Assembly (NCBI GenBank): GCA_937922175.1
Contig: CAKZUU010000187.1
Location: 1 to 16,663, forward strand
DNA from: an uncultured Gemmataceae bacterium
GTDB lineage: Bacteria; Planctomycetota; Planctomycetia; Gemmatales; Gemmataceae
Reading direction: 5' to 3'
DNA length: 16,663 nt
A program made the position numbers and the translations under genes. Below, one piece after another: positions 1 to 6,433 of the stretch; the stretch's first letter is position 1, and every line of letters starts with the position of its first letter. The notes under the pieces are model-generated. The model saw only the letters and a program-made list of their open reading frames with translations. It was not told the origin of the DNA and made no database searches.

Positions 1-146
1 CGTTGATCGGCGAGCAGTTCCTCTTTCGTGGTAAAGGGCAGCTCGTGAAACGCTGCCGACCGCCAAGGAATCCCAACGAATTTGCGCGCGTAAAACGAGT
101 TGCGTGGGAGAATGAATTCAAGCAACTCTCGCCAGCGCTCGGACAA
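1..146 (-). CDS. Phenylacetate-CoA ligase-like AMP-binding protein, 5' end only (runs off left edge)
   Basis: The minus strand is open from about 194 to the window edge. It translates to a typical N-terminus of the PaaK-like/F390-synthetase-related adenylate-forming family. The pattern R-x3-LL-x2-ILPRN-x-FYARKF is followed by ELPFTTKEELLADQ, where the family's first conserved block lies. Such enzymes activate a carboxylic acid as an acyl-adenylate and usually pass it to CoA; the substrate cannot be told from this fragment. The start is uncertain. An in-frame TAG lies at 195-197, and no ATG or GTG follows before the conserved block, so the TTG at 146 is given as the first usable start. An upstream ATG at 213 is in another frame and stops after seven codons beside a run of five T (187-191). 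The gene lies downstream of the beta-propeller gene on the same strand and may be co-transcribed with it. Confidence 0.68.
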   Translation of the reverse strand, partial: MSERWRELLEFILPRNSFYARKFVGIPWRSAAFHELPFTTKEELLADQ

Positions 147-250
147 GTGAGATCCGAACCTCGGGTAGATACCGTGGAGCGACCGCTTTTTAAGCTAATC
201 GGGCGGCGATCATCTCACAAGGGCCGCGTTGTCTTTCCTGATGTCCCAAC

Positions 251-1528
251 TCAGGGGCTCAGGTCGAAGCAAAAGATCAGGTCCTGGTCGCGAAGGTACA
301 AACGGCCGCCGGCCAAGACCGGGTGTGCCCAGAATTTGTTATCCCGAGTCCGAATCGAGGAGCGCGTGGGGGGCTTGATCTGACCTGTCTCTTTCCAGCC
401 TTCGGGTGAGGCGAGGCCAACGTGGACGATGCCGGTGTCTTCGTCGTAGCAGAAAAGGTGTCCTTCAGCCGCGATCACGGCGCCTTTGCCGGGCCGCGTG
501 TTCCCCAGCTTCCATTTCACCTCTCCCGTGAGAAAATCCAGGCAGGTCCAACCAGGAGCTTCGCGGCGTGGTTCATAGCTGTGGCCATAGATGTGCCCAT
601 TGAGCAGAACGACTCCACCGTGATGGTTGATCATCGCTTTGTTGTGGTAAACTTTTTCGGCACGAAATTCCTCACCATCCTTCGTCAGCCGAATCAGATC
701 GCACCCTGAGCCGTAACCGCTGGTCACGAAGACATGGTGGTCGTGGTAGACGGGGGTCGGAATGGCGGCGATACTCTGAGATCGTCCGTAAAACCAGAGT
801 AGTTTTCCATCGCGGGCTCGGACGCCGGCCACTCCGCGTCGGGTCAGATTGATGTATTGCCGAACACCGAAAGGCTCGGCGACGATGGGCGACGAATGGG
901 CCGCTTCATCCGAGAGTCCCTCCGCCCGCCAAATTGTTTCGCCCGTGGTTCGCCGCAAGGCGACGATGGCCCCGTTGCCACCCGGTGTGTAAATGACCCG
1001 GTCGCCATCCACCAAAGGCGACTCACTGTATCCCCAACCCGACATCAAGCGGCCGCCGAAGTCGCGACGGGCGCTTTTGCTCCAAACAAGTTGGCCGTCG
1101 TTCGTCGCTAAACAATGGATCTCACCCCCCCCTCGAACGCAAAAGAGCAAATCTCCATCGACAGTCGGCGAGCCGCGCGGGCCATTGCCCCGACTTTCAC
1201 GAAACGCGGGACCAAGATTCGTCCGCCACAACCGCTCTCCGGTGTTTCGATTCAAAGCGAACGCGAAGTCGTGCTCCTCGTCGGACCCCAGACAGTAAAC
1301 GACATCGCCGACAACTGCCGGACTGGAGTATCCGGCACCCGCTTCCTTAAAAGTCCAAAGCAGCTTCGGCGGTTCGGCGAACTCGGTGCGGATCGACTCT
1401 TTGCTCGCCACTGCCGTCCGGTCGGGGCCCCGCCACTGAGGCCAGTCAGCAGCCAGACAAAGGTTTGGCCCGATCAGAGCGAGAAAGATAGACCAGCCGG
1501 AGGGTGTGACTGATGTCGCTTTCCTCAT
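251..1528 (-). CDS. Secreted PQQ-binding-like beta-propeller repeat protein
   Basis: This is a 425-residue exported protein. The N-terminus MRKATSVTPSG plus a hydrophobic stretch ending CLA forms a signal peptide. The mature chain opens with DWPQWRGPDRTAVA, the hallmark start of the planctomycete quinoprotein-like family. Several blades show the repeat S-P-x-V-x-GD-x-V-Y followed by A-L-x3-TGE-x-x-W: YSSPAVVGDVVY, GSPTVDGDLLF, ESPLVDGDRVIY and TGETIWRAEG. Proteins of this type fold as an eight-bladed propeller like alcohol dehydrogenase quinoproteins, but many do not bind PQQ. No catalytic Asp/Glu or disulfide signature was identified, so an enzymatic role is not claimed; a periplasmic binding or scaffold role is equally possible. 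The ATG at 1528 is preferred over the in-frame GTG at 1543 because AAGGAG (1533-1538) precedes it by 4 nt and the signal peptide then begins correctly. Confidence 0.9.
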   Translation of the reverse strand: MRKATSVTPSGWSIFLALIGPNLCLAADWPQWRGPDRTAVASKESIRTEFAEPPKLLWTFKEAGAGYSSPAVVGDVVYCLGSDEEHDFAFALNRNTGERLWRTNLGPAFRESRGNGPRGSPTVDGDLLFCVRGGGEIHCLATNDGQLVWSKSARRDFGGRLMSGWGYSESPLVDGDRVIYTPGGNGAIVALRRTTGETIWRAEGLSDEAAHSSPIVAEPFGVRQYINLTRRGVAGVRARDGKLLWFYGRSQSIAAIPTPVYHDHHVFVTSGYGSGCDLIRLTKDGEEFRAEKVYHNKAMINHHGGVVLLNGHIYGHSYEPRREAPGWTCLDFLTGEVKWKLGNTRPGKGAVIAAEGHLFCYDEDTGIVHVGLASPEGWKETGQIKPPTRSSIRTRDNKFWAHPVLAGGRLYLRDQDLIFCFDLSP

Positions 1529-1532
1529 GATA

Positions 1533-1538
1533 CTCCTT
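1533..1538 (-). promoter_or_regulatory. Ribosome binding site AAGGAG for the beta-propeller gene
   Basis: The minus strand reads AAGGAG here, 4 nt before the ATG at 1528. It decides the start codon in favour of 1528 over the GTG at 1543, which overlaps the upstream side of this site. Confidence 0.65.
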
Positions 1539-1699
1539 CCCACGAGCGATCGGCGAACCGCTGGCCGCCCAGGCCGTCATTCCACGCAAACCCGTTCCAA
1601 GTCCGGGATGAATTCGCCCGGGCTTGAATGCAGGCATGAACCCCACACGGGACTGTAAGTTTCGATCAACTTGGTCCGGACGGCACGGACGCAGCACGT

Positions 1700-1757
1700 T
1701 CATCGTCGATGTTATAGTCAATTGCTGTTGTTAAGGTGGCAAAACCGTCATCGTCGA
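1700..1757. repeat. Pair of TCATCGTCGA direct repeats, operator-like
   Basis: TCATCGTCGA occurs at 1700-1709 and again at 1748-1757. The first copy is part of the perfect inverted repeat CATCG-T-CGATG (1701-1711), and the second contains the palindrome CGTCGACG. The pair flanks the most AT-rich part of the divergent spacer and a TATAAC on the minus strand, as operator half-sites might. Short GC-rich repeats arise often by chance, so a regulatory role is only a suggestion. Confidence 0.25.
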
Positions 1758-1897
1758 CGCAAGCGCTTCGCTACCGCGTTCCAGCCGATCCATTTCACAG
1801 CTGTCAAGATGTTCCGCTTCGATTTATGATGGGCATGGGGAATAGTTGACGGGGAAGTCGTACGCGCTGTGGTGAGACAACGAGGTGGGAAGTCATC

Positions 1898-4660
1898 ATG
1901 ACAACTTGCCGCCGATGCCTGCTGGCCCTGACGGTGGTTGCGATGGTCGTGGCGGAAAGCCCGACACAGGTCCGCTGGCCGGATCCTCCTGCCGAGTACG
2001 ACGTCACGTTGCGATTCCTCCTTCGCTCCCCGCTCCCCGCTTGGTACGACCATTTTGACAGGATGGTTGCGGACTTGAAGCGGTTGGGCTTTCAAAGGAC
2101 GGTGTTGCCGGAGGATGGTATTGAGGATCCGAATAACGACCGTTTGGAGGGGATCGTCAGTTCACGTCAATCTCGCCGGCTCCTGTCTCAACCGCTGGTG
2201 CAAACCGTGTTACTGAAGCCGCGGGGCTTCCTGCCGACCCCCGGTCAACCCATTAAAGTTCGCCTCGAGCTGGCCTCGGGGTTGCCCCGGGAATCGCAAA
2301 AAAACTTGCATCGCCAGGTCGTGGAGCGCCTCGCGTCTTTGGGGTTTAAGGAAGGTCTTGGTTATCACCATGAGGGTTTCACTTCCATTTTGGGATTCAT
2401 CGATAGCGACCGTCTTCCCGAGCTGTTGCAAGACCTTCGGCGGGTTCCGAATGGTTGGTTGGTTCCCGATACGCCGATCTCGACTCTTCCGCAACCGTTT
2501 CGAGGCCGAGTGCCCATCCGCGTGATCGAGGTTCTGCCGGAACCCAGTGACGTCGCACCCCCGAAGGCACCACCAGCGCCGACCGAGTTTCCGCCGGAAA
2601 GCAAGCATCTGGAGAAGGTTGAGCCGCAGTTGCTGGCAATTTCAGGTCCGCAAGCCAACGACGAGCGTGCCCTGCGAGTCGAGGTCATCTTCGATCGTGC
2701 ACCGCCTCCAGATGACGTCTCTTGGGAAAAAGTGTTGCGGGCGACGGGGGCATCGGTGAAGATCGAGGGGCTGGTCGGAAACGTTGCGACCGTCTCCGTT
2801 CGCGCTCATCAGGCCACCGAATTGGCACGACCCAACGCGGTCGTCGCAGTTCGCCTGCCTCGGAGCGGCGAAGCTCCGAGAACCGCCTCGCCGGCCGATG
2901 ACCGCGATCCCTGGGAAATCTCACGCCTGAAAGCCTTTCATGAGCGGGGTTGGCAGGGCCAGGGGATCAAAATCGCCGTGTTGGCAGCGGATTTCCGAGG
3001 CTACGAGAAATTCCTGGGGAATCGCTTGCCTTCCAAAACTCGGCTGGTGGATTTGACCATCGCTCGCAACTCGAACTTAGAACCCGATCCTTCACCGGAA
3101 TCGGATTCGCCCGGGAGGGGGACATTGATGGCGTTAACGGTCGCGGCGGCAGCACCCAAAGCTGACATCGTCTTGGTTCGTGTTGATCCGGCGGCACCGT
3201 ATCAGATCCTGATGGTCGCACGGTTAATCAACGAGCATTCCGTTCTGCCACGAGTCCTTGAAGACCGCTTCGATGAATTGGAGCGTGAACGAACCGAACT
3301 CGACCTGCTTCGTGCCAAGACGCTGGAACAGCGTCGCCGCGCTCAGGCGCAGATGGTTTTGGACATCGGAGATTCGCGGGTGCCGGAACAGAGGAAACGA
3401 TTTGTCGAATCTGAGGAGAAGATGAAACAAGCCGATGAGATGCTCGCCGAAATCGAGCGGAAGCAGTCCGAGCTACGTGAGCGCACCGACCGCTATCTGC
3501 AATTCCGAGAATCGTTGCAGGAATTGCGAGGGACGCGTGTCGTGGTGAACCCGTTCGTTTGGGAGAGTGGCTGGCCCGTCGATGCTTCCAGTGGACTGAG
3601 TCGTTACCTGGACGAAAAATTCGTGGGCGACCCCGGAAAGGCGTCGGCCACTCGTATCCGCTCGTTGCATCAAAATGTTGGCACGATCTGGGTGAATTCC
3701 GCCGGTGATGCTCGTGGGCAGTCGTGGGCGGGGCAGTTCCGAGACGTTGACGGCAACGGAGTCATGGAGTTTGCTCCAGCGACTCGCCCGCTGCCGGCTG
3801 GTCGATGGACTTCCGAACTGAACTTCCTGAGTTGGCGGCCAAACGACGGTGCGCCGGCGGTACCAATTCCCGCGGGGACAAAACTCCGAGTGTCGTTGCA
3901 ATGGCGCGAACCGCACGCATCGGGCTTCCTCAATGCATGGGACGATCCGTTTCGGGAGCCCATCAGTCGCCTCCAACTCCTGATTCTTCGTCAACGTGAT
4001 CCCAGCGGGACCAAGTTGGGCAGCGATGAGATGGAGTTGGTGGCACGGAGTGTGGGGCGACCCGTCCGGCTCCATTTGGGGAAAAACTCGGGGACATACG
4101 AGATCGAAACGGAATTGGTGGTCCCGAGCGAGGGCAACTACGCCGTCCGGGTCGAAGGGCAAATGGCCCTCTCCGTTCGGCCGGCGGGCGACAGTGAGGG
4201 CGAACGGGGTGTCGCCGTCGAAATCCGCCCCCGACTGTTTGTCGAACTGACCGACCCTGAGGCACGCACGCAAGGTCGCGTTGTCTTCGCGGATTTTGCT
4301 GATTCGGATAACGTTCTCCCGGCGGAGCAACCGTCGCCCGGGCATGGCGGAGGAATCGGTATGCCCGCCGATTCCGACCGGATCCTGACGGTCGCAGCCG
4401 AGGATTCCTTCAGTTCGCGGGGCGCAGGACCGGGGCGTTTACTTGCCCTTAAACCCGACGTTCTCGGCCCGGCGATGGTTCCTTTGGGCGATGACCTCGT
4501 GGCGCGAGGGTCTTGGGGGGCCGCCGCGTTTAACGCGGGACTGGTGGCCTGTATCCTGGACACGCAAGCGGTTCCGACGCCGCGTGTTCTCCTTCAGCGC
4601 TTGTCCCTCACCGCCGGTAGCCGACTCGCGATTCCCGAATCTTGGTTGAAGTCTCGTTGA
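1898..4660 (+). CDS. Secreted subtilase-like (S8) protein, apparently catalytically inactive, with coiled-coil insertion
   Basis: This 920-residue protein has a signal peptide at residues 1-19 (MTTCRRCLLALTVVAMVVA). A region of unknown type runs to about 210, followed by a proline-rich linker at about 215-245. A subtilase-like core begins near residue 350. The Asp-motif strand is GIKIAVLAADF (356-366), with A363 where VIDTG has its catalytic Asp. The HGTHVAG motif reads RGTLMAL (407-413), so His is replaced by R407. Near the end, SSRGAGPGR and KPDVLGP are typical of subtilases, but the GTSMAAP motif reads GSWGAAAFNAG (871-881), with W873 at the Ser position. S872 lies one residue away, so the last assignment depends on alignment. 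A charged heptad-rich coiled coil (about 453-543) interrupts the fold between the His and Ser regions. A DVDGNGVME loop (616-624), possibly calcium-binding, follows. A scaffold, inhibitor or binding role is inferred; a true protease is less likely. Confidence 0.75.
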   Translation: MTTCRRCLLALTVVAMVVAESPTQVRWPDPPAEYDVTLRFLLRSPLPAWYDHFDRMVADLKRLGFQRTVLPEDGIEDPNNDRLEGIVSSRQSRRLLSQPLVQTVLLKPRGFLPTPGQPIKVRLELASGLPRESQKNLHRQVVERLASLGFKEGLGYHHEGFTSILGFIDSDRLPELLQDLRRVPNGWLVPDTPISTLPQPFRGRVPIRVIEVLPEPSDVAPPKAPPAPTEFPPESKHLEKVEPQLLAISGPQANDERALRVEVIFDRAPPPDDVSWEKVLRATGASVKIEGLVGNVATVSVRAHQATELARPNAVVAVRLPRSGEAPRTASPADDRDPWEISRLKAFHERGWQGQGIKIAVLAADFRGYEKFLGNRLPSKTRLVDLTIARNSNLEPDPSPESDSPGRGTLMALTVAAAAPKADIVLVRVDPAAPYQILMVARLINEHSVLPRVLEDRFDELERERTELDLLRAKTLEQRRRAQAQMVLDIGDSRVPEQRKRFVESEEKMKQADEMLAEIERKQSELRERTDRYLQFRESLQELRGTRVVVNPFVWESGWPVDASSGLSRYLDEKFVGDPGKASATRIRSLHQNVGTIWVNSAGDARGQSWAGQFRDVDGNGVMEFAPATRPLPAGRWTSELNFLSWRPNDGAPAVPIPAGTKLRVSLQWREPHASGFLNAWDDPFREPISRLQLLILRQRDPSGTKLGSDEMELVARSVGRPVRLHLGKNSGTYEIETELVVPSEGNYAVRVEGQMALSVRPAGDSEGERGVAVEIRPRLFVELTDPEARTQGRVVFADFADSDNVLPAEQPSPGHGGGIGMPADSDRILTVAAEDSFSSRGAGPGRLLALKPDVLGPAMVPLGDDLVARGSWGAAAFNAGLVACILDTQAVPTPRVLLQRLSLTAGSRLAIPESWLKSR

Positions 4661-4688
4661 CTTGGACGAAGCTGGGATTTTGCCGAAA

Positions 4689-5024
4689 CTACGTTAATTC
4701 TTGCATCACGAGAAGGATTTCCGAAATCGAAACGACGCGCGCTGCCTGCGACGCGTCGGGGTCGACGGCGGCCCAGTCGATCCCTTGAGAATGGCTTGTT
4801 CGGAGCAATTCCCCAAGCCCACGACGCGGGGGACGGACAATTTGCCATTCGCCGCTCAGTTGGGCCGCCTGTCGATACCTTTGCGCCGATTCCTCCGTCA
4901 GGAACAGCGCCAACGCCCGTCCGCCGTCGTGTACCTGCCACGTCGCGCATTCGGCAACCCCATCGGCGATCCGAATCATGATGTACGGCTGCAATTCCGA
5001 GTGCGAGGACATTTCGCTTTCCAT
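4689..5024 (-). CDS. Small conserved-looking protein of unknown function
   Basis: This is a 111-residue soluble protein with no signal peptide or membrane segment. It lies convergent to the subtilase-like gene (28-nt gap) and divergent from the DUF1080 gene. It carries the block LFLTEESAQRY, then WQIVRPPRRGLGELLR and GIDWAAVDPD. This recalls the SseB-like or DUF3110-like layout, in which a strand and a T-x-E-x-A helix are followed by a DP turn; that resemblance is weak and I do not assign a family. The start is uncertain. ATG 5024 has GGAG almost touching it, whereas ATG 5012 (MSSHSEL, 107 residues) sits 12 nt beyond that GGAG. Coding is supported by lack of overlap with any other gene, an opposite-strand neighbour on each side, and a sensible composition. 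Confidence 0.65.
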   Translation of the reverse strand: MESEMSSHSELQPYIMIRIADGVAECATWQVHDGGRALALFLTEESAQRYRQAAQLSGEWQIVRPPRRGLGELLRTSHSQGIDWAAVDPDASQAARVVSISEILLVMQELT

Positions 5025-5096
5025 CTCCGTCGTCGGCTAGTTGCCGCCTGGGTCCCGAACTATCATCTTAACCGGACTCGCCGATGGGGCACATTC

Positions 5097-5104
5097 AAAG
5101 GAGG
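5097..5104 (+). promoter_or_regulatory. Strong ribosome binding site AAAGGAGG for the DUF1080 gene
   Basis: AAAGGAGG lies 8 nt before the ATG at 5113. It is the best Shine-Dalgarno match in the window and sets the start of the DUF1080 gene at 5113, not at the in-frame ATG at 5041. Confidence 0.85.
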
Positions 5105-5112
5105 ACGGTTCA

Positions 5113-5739
5113 ATGAGAGCCATCGCGTGGACCGTCATGGTCCTCTCCGGTGTGACGATTCGCGCTGATGATTGGAAGCCGTTGTTCAACGGCCGTGATC
5201 TGTCTGGTTGGAAAGAGCGCGGCGTCTCTCGGTCGGGCCAAGGGCGATGGAGAGTTGTTCAGGGCATCCTCACCGCCGAGCCGGGACAAGGTTGGTTGGC
5301 CAGCGAACAGTCGTTTGGCGACTTTGTCTTGCGGGTCGAATGGCGGATCAGCCAACACGGCAACAGTGGTCTTTTCTTTCGAGTGCCGGAAGAGGAGTTT
5401 TCCGGTTCGCCCAGCGAGGCGGGCTTCGAAATTCAGATCCTCGACGACCGAAGCCCAAAGTACCAGGGTCGGTTGAAGGATTATCAATACTGCGGGGGGC
5501 TTTACCATTTCGTCGGTATCAAAAAATCTCTCTTCCAAGGTGCCGATCGTTGGCAAAGCTACGAGTTGTCGGTACGAGGCGATGACATTTCGCTGACGTT
5601 TAACGGCGAACCCGCTCTGTCGTTTCGCATCTCGGACCATGCTGCCGCCGCGAGACGGCCCAAAAAAGGGCAGATCGGCTTGCAGAACCACGGTGCCCGC
5701 GTCGAATTTCGATCCATCGTGATCCGTTCGTTGGATTGA
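5113..5739 (+). CDS. Secreted DUF1080 (3-keto-disaccharide hydrolase-like) protein
   Basis: This 208-residue exported protein belongs to the DUF1080 family (PF06439), a concanavalin-like jelly-roll greatly expanded in Planctomycetes. The signal peptide is MRAIAWTVMVLSGVTIRA. Family marks in order are WKPLFNGRDLSGW, then GWLASEQSFGDFVLRVEWR, then GNSGLFFRVPEE, then GFEIQILDD, then GGLYHF, and a C-terminal GQIGLQNHGARVEFRSI. Members have been linked to hydrolysis of 3-keto-glycosides and more loosely to carbohydrate binding; the substrate here is unknown. The length fits a single-domain member with no added domain. The start at 5113 follows from the strong ribosome binding site and the signal peptide. 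The gene stands alone: upstream is a divergent gene, and downstream mobA is convergent. Confidence 0.92.
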   Translation: MRAIAWTVMVLSGVTIRADDWKPLFNGRDLSGWKERGVSRSGQGRWRVVQGILTAEPGQGWLASEQSFGDFVLRVEWRISQHGNSGLFFRVPEEEFSGSPSEAGFEIQILDDRSPKYQGRLKDYQYCGGLYHFVGIKKSLFQGADRWQSYELSVRGDDISLTFNGEPALSFRISDHAAAARRPKKGQIGLQNHGARVEFRSIVIRSLD

Positions 5740-5806
5740 AACGCGGGTCGGATTGTGGGGCGCTTCTCTTCGTTGCGGCGCTTGGCGGAGATGTCTCGTG
5801 GCCGGT

Positions 5807-6433
5807 TCAGGTTCGATGGGAAGTGTCCTCGACGGTCAAATCTCGCAGAATTTCTTCGTATTCCGCCGGCGTGTTGACATTTCGTAACGATCGCAAGTCC
5901 GGATCGACGTCGTGCAGGTCATCAGCGTCGAGAAAGCGATGACGAACCGATTGAATCAAATCCCACGGTCGAGAGCGTCCGACCGCAAGCAAATGCTCGG
6001 CGACGGAGCGAAGATGGGTTCGGTAGGCGGCTGCCAAGGGGTGGAAAAAGCCCCCCACACGGGGCACGCAGGCCTCCGCATCCTGCAACGACTCGACGAT
6101 ACGACGGACGAACGCCGGTCGCAGGAAGGGCACATCGCAAGCCGATAAATAGACGCCCGGGCAGGGAGACTCGTGCAGTGCGGCAAGGCCGGTCGCCAGG
6201 CCCCTGAGAGGACCCTGCGCTTCGACGGGGTCACGAGTGATGACAGCGGCGGCGGGGAGCGGAGGCAGTTCTTGCTCGGGAGCTGCGACGACCACCACCG
6301 GCTCCACGACTTGTTGTAAGATTCGCACCACCCGTTGCAACATCACCTCGCCGCCGATCGGCAGCCAGGCCTTGGGCCGGCCCATTCGACGGCTTTGACC
6401 ACCGCACAGTACGATTCCCGCGAATGATCTCAT
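5807..6433 (-). CDS. mobA: Molybdenum cofactor guanylyltransferase MobA
   Basis: This 208-residue cytoplasmic enzyme transfers GMP from GTP to Mo-molybdopterin, giving the guanine dinucleotide cofactor. The nucleotide-binding signature is at residues 9-21, LCGGQSRRMGRPK, in place of the usual L-AGG-x-S-x-RMG-x2-K. LSACDVPFL (residues 96-104) supplies the Mg-binding Asp (D100), and NVNTPAEYEE near the C-terminus is typical of the family. Length is usual for MobA. The start codon overlaps the stop of the upstream AOR-family gene by 4 nt (ATGA, 6430-6433), so the two are almost certainly translated from one mRNA. It is the last gene of the minus-strand block. Characterised AOR enzymes carry a pterin without nucleotide, so MobA may serve a different molybdoenzyme or this AOR may be atypical. 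Confidence 0.92.
   Translation of the reverse strand: MRSFAGIVLCGGQSRRMGRPKAWLPIGGEVMLQRVVRILQQVVEPVVVVAAPEQELPPLPAAAVITRDPVEAQGPLRGLATGLAALHESPCPGVYLSACDVPFLRPAFVRRIVESLQDAEACVPRVGGFFHPLAAAYRTHLRSVAEHLLAVGRSRPWDLIQSVRHRFLDADDLHDVDPDLRSLRNVNTPAEYEEILRDLTVEDTSHRT

Larger units (their letters stand above)
1529..1897. other. Divergent intergenic spacer (369 nt)
   Basis: This spacer separates the minus-strand beta-propeller gene from the plus-strand subtilase-like gene, so it must hold both promoters. I found no convincing protein gene, RNA gene or terminator. Weak elements only were seen: a TATAAC on the minus strand (1711-1716) without a good -35 at 16-18 nt, and a TTGACG on the plus strand near 1847 without a matching -10. 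A repeated TCATCGTCGA element is listed separately. The sequence just before 1898 contains GAGGTGGGAAG, an adequate ribosome binding site for the plus-strand gene. Confidence 0.5.

Noticed and set aside
616..624. Idea that the secreted proteins form a sortase or dockerin system because of a DVDGNG loop in the subtilase-like protein
   Set aside because: The loop (residues 616-624 of that protein, near 3743-3769 in the DNA) lacks the last ligand of a dockerin repeat, occurs once, and no cohesin or sorting signal is present.
1446..1721. 91-codon minus-strand open frame upstream of the beta-propeller gene
   Set aside because: It overlaps the signal-peptide region of the beta-propeller gene in another frame and shows no protein-like pattern.
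3473..4345. Long open frame on the minus strand (290 codons) inside the subtilase-like gene
   Set aside because: It is fully antisense to a gene with signal peptide and recognisable motifs, and its translation shows no family pattern; high GC gives such frames by chance.
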